Assembly: GCF_036898095.1 (NCBI RefSeq)
Contig: NC_090744.1
Span: forward strand, 13,454,143-13,518,142
Direction: 5' to 3'
Length of the DNA stretch: 64,000 nt
Source: Palaemon carinicauda
Lineage: Eukaryota; Arthropoda; Malacostraca; Decapoda; Palaemonidae
Position 1 is the first letter of the stretch. Every line of letters starts with the position of its first letter. The position numbers and the translations under genes were made by a program. The notes under the pieces are model-generated. The model had not been told where the DNA came from and did not search any database. It saw nothing but the letters and a program-made list of their open reading frames with translations. Shown here one piece after another: positions 1 through 8,565 of the stretch.

Positions 1-355
1 AGTGAGGGGGAAGTTGTTGGATGCTGTGATGGAGAAAGATTGTTAGAAGTAGTGAAGGCAAATATTGTTAGAGACAGTGATGGTGAAATTTTGTTGGAGA
101 TGCTGATAGAGAAAGATTGTTGGAGTTTCTACTGTCGACTATTAGAGTTATGAAAGACAGGGAGCCTGTCCTACAGTTTGTTGGAGAAGGAATCTTATGG
201 AAAGAATATAGAGGCAGTGTTGGAGATAGACTTAATGATGTTGTCGTAGAAACATCGATGGTGTGTTGGAGGACAATTGATGGAGACGAACTGTTCGTGA
301 AAATTTGGTAGGGAAAACGGTGGAAATCAAATTGTTGGAGAGTATGTTGGAGATT
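1..355. repeat. Degenerate minisatellite, GTTGGAGA-like units
   Basis: Irregular recurrences of phrases such as TTGTTGGAGA and GATGGAGAAAGATTGTT, about 30-50 bases apart, indicate an old, diverged tandem repeat. The 64-codon open frame from 117 to 311 lies inside it and has no recognisable protein features, so I do not call it a gene. The repeat runs off the left edge of the window. Confidence 0.5.
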
Positions 356-388
356 CTGTGTATACAAGTATAAGGTCTTAAGATAATA

Positions 389-390
<2 letters not shown>

Positions 391-437
<47 letters not shown>
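391..437. repeat. (CT)n microsatellite
   Basis: An uninterrupted CT dinucleotide run. It is one of about a dozen CT/GA tracts in the window. Confidence 0.97.
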
Positions 438-439
<2 letters not shown>

Positions 440-1680
440 GGAAGTCATTAATGTCATGAGTTCTGTAACAAGTATGGAAAAACGTTAAAAAATCACAAAA
501 TTGCTAATACTTTCACGTAATTTATTTTCAAATCTGAAGATCTACGTCCGTGTTTTCAAGAAAATAAGCTTCAAATATTATCATTTAACCCAGAGCAATA
601 TAATGCACATTGTTTATTAGTTGATTTATTTATTCATAAAAGAAAACTTGTGAATATTTACGTAGATCAAACCAGCCCGCCATATCCCTAGGTCTTGGCT
701 AACGCTCTCCCTTGCCTAATGGCAACCCTCGTATGGGCGTTAAAACTCTCTGATAAGAAATGAAATTACTCTTTCCTGGCAATTATTATTTGATAAATAT
801 TTACTAAAACGACATATTGAAAGAGGAATAATACTGTACACATTATACTTATTTTATAATGATTATCGTAAAACTACGAAACGTCAGAGTAAGAACATCT
901 GGCTACACAGTCCCCAACTCGAAACCGCGAAGTACAAATCATCTACACATACAAGGAAACACTCAAAGAACAATATTAATCGATATACTACACGTGGAAA
1001 TCAAATGGTGTACTTACATTTCACAATGATGTATAGCTGCAGATTAAAAGAATCCTTTATTTATCTCATATACGAAAGGAGACGGATATAAAACCGCGCG
1101 CGAACACCTACACTTGATCACTTTCAAAGCAACACTGACGGATTATGACACTAGCAGGTTGTTTTATGAGATCAGCTGATTCAAACCGTTCCATCGAGTC
1201 AAATGAGCCGAGCTTTAACGAGTTTTCTCCCGCAGATTCAAAATTTGAAGATGGCGAATTTGTTTTTTATTTGCTGAAGTATTAAATAAGATTTCTATTC
1301 ATATTTCGTATTTAAAAGTAATTACTTTTATGTTCATTTTCAAACAATAAATGATAATAAATGTTGAAGTAATTGGTGGAGTAGTTGGTGAAGTTGGTTT
1401 TCTATCAATTATTTTGGTAGGAATATATTATTCATGTATGTACGTACATGCGTGCATAAACTTAGACGGTAGGAAACCTTGGAGGAATAACTATTATTCC
1501 CAGAGAAGGAACACCTCCTTCAGCCATACCTCAACTACGTAGAGTCACCATAGGCCTAGGCTGACTTTTTGGAAATATGCTTATTTCCTTTAGCGAATAA
1601 GTTAAACAGCAAATGCTAGGTCTTATATTTTTTAGCAGACTTCCCTTGAGAGGCTAGTACCATTATTGCATCTTAGGCGG
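438..1680. other. AT-rich sequence without a recognisable gene
   Basis: No long open frame, no repeat recurring elsewhere in the window and no RNA gene seen. GC content rises around 1090-1260, where a TATA-like motif lies (separate entry). The 63-codon open frame at 1351-1542 shows no protein signature. Confidence 0.5.
1087..1125 (+). promoter_or_regulatory. Candidate TATA-type core promoter
   Basis: TATAAAA lies at 1087-1093, followed by the CpG-rich stretch CCGCGCGCG. A TCACTT sequence at 1118-1123 resembles an arthropod initiator, with its A (1120) 33 bases downstream of the first T of the TATA box. Spacing and order fit an RNA polymerase II core promoter. No downstream open frame or splice donor confirms transcription, and such matches arise by chance in AT-rich DNA. 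Confidence 0.2.
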
Positions 1681-1682
1681 TT

Positions 1683-1862
1683 AACTGTAGGCATTTCTAT
1701 AGGGTTCTTTGCAGTATCTGCCCCTTAGTCCCCAGACACCAAAGCTACACCTACTTTATAGCTTTCCATTTTACCTCTAATTCCATCTTGTTGTTTTTCA
1801 AGTTCTTTCAGCTTCATATTGCAACTCAGTGAGGCTTGGCCTCCCAGGACCGAGCGCCAAAC
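1683..1862. repeat. Dispersed repeat family 2, copy 1
   Basis: Shares ordered landmarks with 3945-4160: CTGTAGGCATT near the start, a CATCTTG-containing middle, then a GGCCTCCCAGG motif near the end. I recall similar shrimp interspersed sequence with CTGTAGGCATTACT followed by GGTTCTTTGCAG. That is recollection, not a search. The right end abuts the CT tract at 1874. Confidence 0.5.
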
Positions 1863-1870
1863 CATAGTAA

Positions 1871-1873
<3 letters not shown>

Positions 1874-1916
<43 letters not shown>
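1874..1916. repeat. (CT)n microsatellite
   Basis: Pure CT run directly downstream of a dispersed repeat copy. Confidence 0.97.
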
Positions 1917-1919
<3 letters not shown>

Positions 1920-2064
1920 CGGTTTGCTGTCAGTGATTTGATTAAAATCTCTACCATCACCAATCCACAATGGCCCACGTGGTGATGAAAATGGCCAAAC
2001 CCCAGACATGGCTAAGGACATGTCTGAAGCCTTTGTCCAGACATGGATTAAGACGGCTATAATT

Positions 2065-2066
<2 letters not shown>

Positions 2067-2126
<60 letters not shown>

Positions 2127-2141
2127 GTATGTGTGTGTGTA
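2067..2141. repeat. (TA)n(TG)n compound microsatellite
   Basis: A TA run passes into TG with TATG interruptions. It abuts the 3' end of the LINE remnant that starts at about 2143 on the minus strand, so it may have grown from that element's simple-repeat tail. Confidence 0.95.
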
Positions 2142-2149
2142 TCACACCA

Positions 2150-2320
2150 GCTGTTACTAGTCTACTGCAGAGCAAAGGCCTCAGACGTGTCCTTCCACTT
2201 GCCTCTGTTTGTAGTCTTTCTATGCCTGTCTATACCACCTCACTTTCTTAGTTTGTTAATCCATCGTCTTCTCTTCCTTCTACTTCTTTTGCAATCTTTA
2301 AGGACCCATTCTGTTATTCC
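2150..2320 (-). pseudogene. Decayed LINE reverse transcriptase, C-terminal tail (remnant 1)
   Basis: Reading the minus strand from 2320 downward gives a frame starting GITEWVLKDCKRSRR, then a run rich in R and K, RWINKLRK, a stop, and then the order HRKTTNRGKWKDTSEAF. The pattern TEW, a basic stretch, RW..LRK, then (D/N)R..KWK...EAF is what the region after the reverse-transcriptase domain of many non-LTR (LINE) retrotransposons looks like. At least two in-frame stops show it is dead. Its 3' side ends at the TA/TG microsatellite. The clade cannot be fixed from so little. Confidence 0.6.
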
Positions 2321-2340
2321 TAATGTTCATTTATCATTAC

Positions 2341-2363
2341 TTCTTCTTCTTCTTCTTCTTCTT
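2341..2363 (-). repeat. (AAG)n tail of LINE remnant 2
   Basis: A CTT run on the plus strand, i.e. AAG on the minus strand, lies 21 bases beyond the stop codon of LINE remnant 2. A short simple-repeat tail is usual for the 3' end of several LINE clades. Confidence 0.55.
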
Positions 2364-2384
2364 TGTCTACATCTTTTCCCACTT

Positions 2385-2537
2385 CTATGTGGGGTCGGTG
2401 TTTCTGGTCAGCTTTCTCCATCTACCTCTGTCCCACACTTCATTACCGGTTAATCCCTTTGATCGAAGGTCATCCTTGATACAGTCCATCCACCTTCGCT
2501 TTGGTCTCCCTCTCCTTCTCATTCCCTGTACCTCCAT
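2385..2537 (-). pseudogene. LINE reverse transcriptase, C-terminal fragment (remnant 2)
   Basis: A 50-codon open frame on the minus strand, from ATG at 2537 to TAG at 2385. It reads [18 protein letters not shown] near its start, then [17 protein letters not shown], and ends RNTDPT. The sequence RGRPK.RWMD.I..DL followed by D(R/G)..RWR is the familiar tail behind the reverse-transcriptase domain of LINE retrotransposons. No stop interrupts it, but the 5' side is cut off by the TA/TG microsatellite starting at about 2541, so the catalytic domain is absent. The ATG is internal to the old polyprotein and is not a true start. It sits head-to-tail with remnant 1, both on the minus strand. Confidence 0.75.
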
Positions 2538-2540
2538 TAC

Positions 2541-2548
2541 TATATATG

Positions 2549-2601
<53 letters not shown>

Positions 2602-2602
2602 A

Positions 2603-2648
<46 letters not shown>

Positions 2649-2678
2649 CGTGTATATATATATATATATATATATATT
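2541..2678. repeat. (TA)n(TG)n compound microsatellite
   Basis: TA runs alternate with three TG blocks. It truncates LINE remnant 2 on its 5' side. The open frames of Y, I, C and V residues here are artefacts. Confidence 0.95.
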
Positions 2679-3490
2679 TGCTTTGATGTTGAATTATATA
2701 TATCGTTGGATTCCAAAGTGTGCCTTGAATATGAAGAAGGAAATGCTTATCATTGAACACCAAAACACGGTCTGTGAGCTGAAACTTGTAGGATGTAATA
2801 ACGCTATAATATATTGTTTCGTTTTGTTTTTATTGTGATTCTCTACTTATTATGATAATACTACTAAAATCAATAACAATAATCATGATAATAACTCATT
2901 TATTTACTTATTCATTCATTTATTTATTGATTTGATTTCACAATATCACACATCATCACAACCTGATTTGCTTGCTGCCCCTAACACCTCCATGCATGAG
3001 TTGTTCTTTTCCTCAGCCATATATTGTGTGTCTCGGTTATAAGTTCCCATTTGCCAAGTATAGAGGCTGGTCAAAGAAATTGAAGCATACTTAGCTTGTC
3101 TCAAACGGAGGGACCTCAACGTTGTACTGAGGGTAACTTCCTTTATGTCTCTGATACTTCTTGAGTATGTTTCATGCCCTCACGAACAGAGTTTGAACAA
3201 CTGCAGGAGAGAATTTTTATTGTTGTAGGGATTCGTTAGAGATTGTTGAAATTGATTTCTGATTGACTTTATCAGATACGGTATGTTTGAAGAAAATATT
3301 GGAGAGTAGCAATGTTAATTTTATCATATATTTCACAGACGAAATCACCCAACTGTGCTAGCGAACAATTTTTTTTTATGAGATATGCTCATACCAAAGT
3401 AAGAGAGATTATATGTCAAATAGCCTTTTTTATTTTTTTTTTCAGTTTGGACCTGGACTTTTAGCCCTTCTTTTATTTGAGGGTACACTT
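2679..3490. other. AT-rich sequence, nothing recognised
   Basis: No open frame, RNA gene or tandem repeat that I can support. Short ATTTATT-rich phrases occur near 2880-2940. Confidence 0.4.
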
Positions 3491-3496
3491 AAAAAC

Positions 3497-3580
3497 ACTT
3501 TTCTATACTTTTTCTTATTTCCTTTCCTCGCTGTGTTATTTTCCTTGTTAGAGCCCTTAGGCTTTTAGCATCCTGCAGTC
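3497..3580 (-). repeat. Dispersed repeat family 1, copy F (partial)
   Basis: Contains TTATTTCCTTTCCTCGCTG, then GAGCCCTTAGGCTTTTAGCATCCTGC. This is the reverse complement of the family 1 order at 42.6 kb (GATGCTATAAGCCCAAGGGCTC, then CAGTGAGGAAAGGAAATAAG). It is more diverged than the other copies. Confidence 0.65.
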
Positions 3581-3944
3581 GAACAGATATTCTGTTTAAT
3601 GTTTCTCTCCGATAAATTCCAAAAACTCCTGAACTGGATAAGATACTGAACGTTATAGTTGCCTTTTCTACATCTGTTATACTAGGATCTTATGGTCTCC
3701 CCAGTTCACATTTTTAAGACCTTACAGAAGGATGTGAACAGGCTGTGAGCGTGAATGTCCTGGCTATTATCATGAAGGGACTCCTGAGATTTTACTTCCC
3801 CCATCAAACTTGTATTCTCTTGCTCATCTGTATAAGCTGTGAAGGGTGAAAGCCGAATCAGCATTTATAAAGTACTCTAATTTAAGCCATTTTAGTGCCA
3901 CCTTCTCCATAGGGAGGAATAATGCCATCAATGCACTTAAAGCA

Positions 3945-4160
3945 GGAGTACTGTAGGCATTACTTAATTACTTAAATGTGTTTGCATTGTCATTTCAACC
4001 CCTATCTGGACCTAAATTTCAACCTTGAACTCTACTTCAGTGTCCATTTCAATTTTTGCATCTTGCTGTCCAACCATTTGAATTCATTTCATACAGAAAC
4101 TGCAGAGTTTCCTCCTGTTTCACAGAGCTATTGAACGGCCTCCCAGGCCCCAGTGACTGA
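3945..4160. repeat. Dispersed repeat family 2, copy 2
   Basis: Begins GTACTGTAGGCATTACTTAA and includes CATCTTGCTGTCCAACC, CTGCAGAGTTTCCTCCTG and GGCCTCCCAGGCCCCAGTG. The order matches copy 1 at 1683-1862 with substantial divergence. Confidence 0.5.
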
Positions 4161-4349
4161 CATAAGTATCTCCCTGAAAGGCCAACAAATTTCCACAGAT
4201 TTTGTCATGAGGTTTATATCAGTAGAATAGGTTTCAGATGTTCAAATATTCTCCTTTTAGGAAGTGTATTATGTATAGATTAGTCAGAGACTGTTCAAGG
4301 ACACTGCAGTCTTGATACGTAATGTTTGTGAGTCACTTGTAAATTGGGA

Positions 4350-4400
<51 letters not shown>

Positions 4401-4660
4401 TAGCTAACCTACAACCCTAGCTGGAATAGCAAGATGCTATAAGCCAAAGGGCTCCAACGGGGAAAAATAGCCCAGTGAGGAAACTACATAGGGAAATGAA
4501 TAAATGATATAAGAAGTGATGTACAATATGAATAAAATATTTTAAAAACATTAAGAACATTACGGTAAATATTTCATATATAAAAAGACTTACGTCAGCC
4601 TATTCAACATAAAAACATTTATTGCAAGTTTGAACTTTTGAAATAGTTTATTATACATAC
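4350..4660 (+). repeat. Dispersed repeat family 1, copy A, with (ATT)n head
   Basis: An ATT run at 4351-4399 leads into ACTAGCTAACCTACAACCC, then GCAAGATGCTATAAGCC, GGGCTCCAACGGGG and AATAGCCCAGTGAGGAAA, and ends with GCAAGTTTGAACTTTTGAA. The same order recurs at 42431-42870 and 49735-50010, and in reverse at 32878 and 33830. No coding capacity. The TTA head and lack of a protein suggest a SINE-like or other non-autonomous element. Confidence 0.8.
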
Positions 4661-4882
4661 CATTGAGTCTCTTCGTCTTTTTAATTTCATCCAACAACTA
4701 TATATATCTGGGTTATTTCTATTTATATATCATTATACTGTGTATATGTTATAATACCGATTTTCACAATGTTTTAGCTAATCATTTCATATATGCCACA
4801 CCTGGCTACCATATGAACTTTGGATATTTTGTTTATTTGTAACAAAATCATTAGACTAATCTTGTCTTTTCTCTTTCAACAG

Positions 4883-4918
4883 GAAAAACGAGATGTTACA
4901 GCTTCATGCCATTGGATG
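4883..4918 (+). other. Candidate 36-bp micro-exon
   Basis: The left flank is a textbook acceptor: a pyrimidine tract (CTTGTCTTTTCTCTTTCAACAG) ending at 4882. The right flank is GTGAGTACAG starting at 4919, a near-consensus donor. All three plus-strand frames of the 36 bases are open (for example KTRCYSFMPLD or KNEMLQLHAIG). The next exon-like block on the same strand is 33048-33139. I do not recognise the protein sequence. This is inferred from splice-site quality only. Chance pairs of sites 36 bases apart do occur, but both being this good is uncommon. Confidence 0.35.
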
Positions 4919-5026
4919 GTGAGTACAGGACAAGTAATATTTTGTTGTGTTTTGTAATAACTCTTCAGACCTTTAATTGAACATTGCATTTTCTTTTATA
5001 CTTCTCAATGTAGGTGGTTGTAGAAG

Positions 5027-5027
<1 letters not shown>

Positions 5028-5101
<74 letters not shown>
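5028..5101. repeat. (GT)n(GA)n microsatellite
   Basis: A short GT run turns into about 58 bases of GA. Confidence 0.97.
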
Positions 5102-5103
<2 letters not shown>

Positions 5104-5304
5104 CTAAGGATAAAAGGTTTGAAGTAAAGAAAAGATGGTTTAATTTGTTAAAAAGGTCTATGCCACTTCAAACAGACTTAAGAAAGCAACCTTATTGCTC
5201 CTTATCATAAGAACCATTACAGCTTGGAGAATAAAACCTCTTGCACTCGTCGTCTTCTGGTTTGTGCATTATAACTAACTCATTAAGCAATCTACTAAAG
5301 TATG

Positions 5305-5305
<1 letters not shown>

Positions 5306-5355
<50 letters not shown>
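5306..5355. repeat. (CT)n microsatellite
   Basis: Pure CT run. Confidence 0.97.
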
Positions 5356-5359
<4 letters not shown>

Positions 5360-5595
5360 GCAGAAATGTTATAGCTTCAATAAAGATGGTCGTCGAATTC
5401 AAATATATATATTATTTTGGATATACGAGAATTGATAAAAAATGTTTGTTCATGTAGGAATTTAAACCTATGATTTCTCGTCACTTAGAAATGTTACTAT
5501 GGAGAAAATTAAGATATTAATTTTGATATCTATTTAACTTATTATTTTCATTTTCATTAAAACCCTTCGTATCTTTTATGTAAGGACGGATAATG

Positions 5596-5600
<5 letters not shown>

Positions 5601-5648
<48 letters not shown>
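5601..5648. repeat. (CT)n microsatellite
   Basis: Pure CT run. Confidence 0.97.
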
Positions 5649-5650
<2 letters not shown>

Positions 5651-5720
5651 GGTATACAGTAATCTTGTTGACATAAGCTGTTATAAATGTATTACTAACG
5701 TTCGTGATTTTAATCATTGC

Positions 5721-6022
5721 AAGTATCTACCACAATGGCTTTTAATACCTAATTCTACCTGTAGGAATGTGTATCCAGTGGAAATTCATTTAGGATGAAT
5801 GCTTCTGGCTGAGCAAGGATTCCAACCAATACCAGGAGTCGAAACAGTGCCTGCAGGGACTACTTTGCGATGGGTAAAGTCATCCCTGTAGGGATTGTTG
5901 CAGCTTAGGACATAGATTCGAATCCTTACTCAGCCAGAAGCATTTATCATACAGGAAAATCAATTGGATACACATTCCTACAGGTAGAATTGGGTATTGA
6001 ATGCCATTATGGTAGATATTTA
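5721..6022. mobile_element. Fold-back (inverted-repeat) element, MITE-like
   Basis: Two arms of about 105 bases are imperfect reverse complements. Left arm (5721-5824): AGTATCTACC, AATTCTACCTGTAGGAATGT, GTATCCA, GCTTCTGGCTGAGCAAGGAT. Right arm (5915-6022): ATCCTTACTCAGCCAGAAGC, TGGATACACATTCCTACAG, GTAGAATTGGGTATT, GGTAGATATT. A central spacer of about 90 bases separates them. GATTCGAATCC at 5915-5925 resembles a tRNA B box, but no A box or cloverleaf goes with it. No open frame. The right end runs into the TA microsatellite, so no target-site duplication could be read. Confidence 0.7.
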
Positions 6023-6028
6023 CATACA

Positions 6029-6031
<3 letters not shown>

Positions 6032-6100
<69 letters not shown>
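6032..6100. repeat. (TA)n microsatellite
   Basis: Sixty-nine bases of near-pure TA, between the fold-back element and the hammerhead motif. Confidence 0.97.
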
Positions 6101-6106
<6 letters not shown>

Positions 6107-6138
6107 TTTATAAATTTTTTCATCAAAACACACAATTT

Positions 6139-6233
6139 GAGGGTTTCGCCCTTACCAAAGGGCTCATCAGGTGAGTTCAGCCAACTTCCATTTTTGAGAA
6201 AAAAAAAAAGTCAGCATGGTTCCCACGACCCTC
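6139..6233 (-). ncRNA. Hammerhead ribozyme motif (type III topology)
   Basis: Read on the minus strand. Helix III 5' strand GAGGGU (6233-6228) is followed by C at 6227, making a GUC cleavage triplet with scission expected between 6227 and 6226. Helix I is GUGGG (6226-6222) with CUCAC (6175-6171, one G-U pair), possibly extended by CCAU/AUGG (6219-6216 with 6191-6188). The conserved box CUGAUGA is at 6170-6164. Helix II is GCCCUU/AAGGGC (6163-6158 with 6153-6148) closed by a UGGU loop. The conserved box GAAA is at 6147-6144, its last A pairing with U 6228. Helix III closes with CCCUC (6143-6139). All invariant core residues are present and all three helices form. Known hammerheads self-cleave RNA and occur in Penelope-like retroelements, retrozymes and satellite DNAs. 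Which host element this belongs to is not clear, and activity is inferred. Confidence 0.85.
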
Positions 6234-6309
6234 CTCAACACTACCTCATTTAATCCAAGCAGCATGATGCCACACAACTAAGTCAAGCTTCTTTAGACCA
6301 GGCAATTAA

Positions 6310-8565
6310 GCCAAACATTTAATCTAATAATGAAGCCTTGTACCTATACATCAAAGGATATTTCCTCTTCAAAATAAAGTTCCTTTTTCTCCTCATCTTC
6401 TATGGTCCAACTACTTGGTCCTTTTCACTGAGTCAGTACTTTATCCAATGATGAAGGCCTGTACTCCTACATCAAAGGATATTTTCTCTTCAAAATAAAG
6501 TTCCTTTTTCTCTTCATCTTCTATGGTCCAACTACTTGGTCCTTTCCAATGAGTCAGTACTTTATCCTATGATGAAGGCCTGTACTCCTACATCAAAGGA
6601 TATTTCCTCTTCAAAATAAAGTTCCCTTTTCTCCTCATCTTCTATGGTCCAACTACTTGGTCCTTTCCACTGAGTCAGTACTTTATCGAATGATGAAGGC
6701 CTGTACGCCTACATCAAAGGATATTTCCTCTTCAAAATAAAGTTCCTTTTTCTCCTCATCTTCTATGGTCCAACTACTTGGTCCTTTCCACTGAGTCAGT
6801 ACTTTATCCAATGATGAAGGCCTGTACTCGTACATCAAAGGATATTTCCTCCTCAAAATAGTTCCTTTTTCTCCTCATCTTCTATGGTCCAACTACTTGG
6901 TCCTTTCCACTGAGTCAGTACTTTATCGAATGATGAAGGCCTGTACGCCTACATCAAAGGATATTTCCTCTTCAAAATAAAGTTCCTTTTTCTCCTCATC
7001 TTCTATGGTCCAACTACTTGGTCCTTTCCACTGAGTCAGTACTTTATCGAATGATGAAGGCCTGTACGCCTACATCAAAGGATATTTCCTCTTCAAAATA
7101 AAGTTCCTTTTTCTCCTCATCTTCTATGGTCCAACTACTTGGTCCTTTCCACTGAGTCAGTACTTTATCGAATGATGAAGGCCTGTACTCCTACATCAAA
7201 GGATATTTCCTCCTCAAAATAGTTCCTTTTTCTCCTCATCTTCTATGGTCCAACTACTAGGTCCTTTCCACTGAGTCAGTACTTTATCCAATGATGAAGG
7301 CCTGTACTCCTACATCAAAGGATATTTCCTCCTCAAAATAGTTCCTTTTTCTCCTCATCTTCTATGGTCCAACTACTTGGTCCTTTCCACTGAGTCAGTA
7401 CTTTATCCAATGATGAAGGCCTGTACTCCTACATCAAAGGATATTTCCTCCTCAAAATAGTTCCTTTTTCTCCTCATCTTCTATGGTCCAACTACTTGGT
7501 CCTTTCCACTGAGTCAGTACTTTATCCAATGATGAAGGCCTGTACTCCTATATCAAAGGATATTTCCTCTTCAAAATAAAGTTCCTTTTTCTCCTCATCT
7601 TCTATGGTCCAACTACTTGGTCCTTTCCACTGAGTCAGTACTTTATCCAATGATGAAGGCCTGTACTCCTACATCAAAGGATATTTCCTCTTCAAAATAA
7701 AGTTCCTTTTTCTCCTCATCTTCTATGGTCCAACTACTTGGTCCTTTCCACTGAGTCAGTACTTTATCCAATGATGAAGGCCTGTACTCCTACATCAAAG
7801 GATATTTCCTCTTCAAAATAAAGTTCCTTTTTCTTCTCATCTTCTATGGTCCAACTACTTGGTCCTTTCCACTGAGTCAGTACTTTATCCAATGATGAAG
7901 ACCTGTACTCCTACATCAAAGGATATTTCCTCCTCAAAATAGTTCCTTTTTCTCCTCATCTTCTATGGTCCAACTACTTGGTCCTTTCCACTGAGTCAGT
8001 ACTTTATCCAATGATGAAGGCCTGTACTCCTACATCAAAGGATATTTCCTCTTCAAAATAAAGTTCCTTTTTCTCCTCATCTTCTATGGTCCAACTACTT
8101 GGTCCTTTCCACTGAGTCAGTACTTTATCCAATGATGAAGGCCTGTACTCCTTCATCAAAGGATATTTCCTCTTCAAAATAAAGTTCCTTTTTCTTCTCA
8201 TCTTCTATGGTCCAACTACTTGGTCCTTTCCACTGAGTCAGTACTTTATCCAATGATGAAGGCCTGTACTCCTACATCAAAGGATATTTCCTCCTCAAAA
8301 TAGTTCCTTTTTCTCCTCATCTTCTATGGTCCAACTACTTGGTCCTTTCCACTGAGTCAGTACTTTATCCAATGATGAAGGCCTGTACTCCTACATCAAA
8401 GGATATTTCCTCCTCAAAATAGTTCCTTTTTCTCCTCATCTTCTATGGTCCAACTACTTGGTCCTTTCCACTGAGTCAGTACTTTATCCAATGATGAAGG
8501 CCTGTACTCCTACATCAAAGGATATTTCCTCCTCAAAATAGTTACTTTTTCTCTTCATCTTTTAT
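6310..8565. repeat. Satellite 1, subfamily A (119-121 bp monomer)
   Basis: About 19 tandem units with landmarks GAGTCAGTACTTTATCCAAT, GATGAAGGCCTGTACTCC, ACATCAAAGGATATTTCCTC and TCTATGGTCCAACTACTTGG. A two-base length difference separates AAAATAAAGTTCC units (121) from AAAATAGTTCC units (119). The two kinds are interleaved in blocks. Stops occur in every frame over a unit, and the 65-codon minus frame at 8004-8201 is incidental. The first unit after 6310 is diverged, as expected at an array edge. Confidence 0.97.

Noticed and set aside
117..311. 64-codon plus frame at the left edge
   Set aside because: It lies within a degenerate minisatellite and shows no domain, signal peptide or splice support.
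5915..5925. tRNA gene suggested by GATTCGAATCC
   Set aside because: No cloverleaf, A box or acceptor stem can be formed around it. The motif lies at the edge of an inverted-repeat arm.
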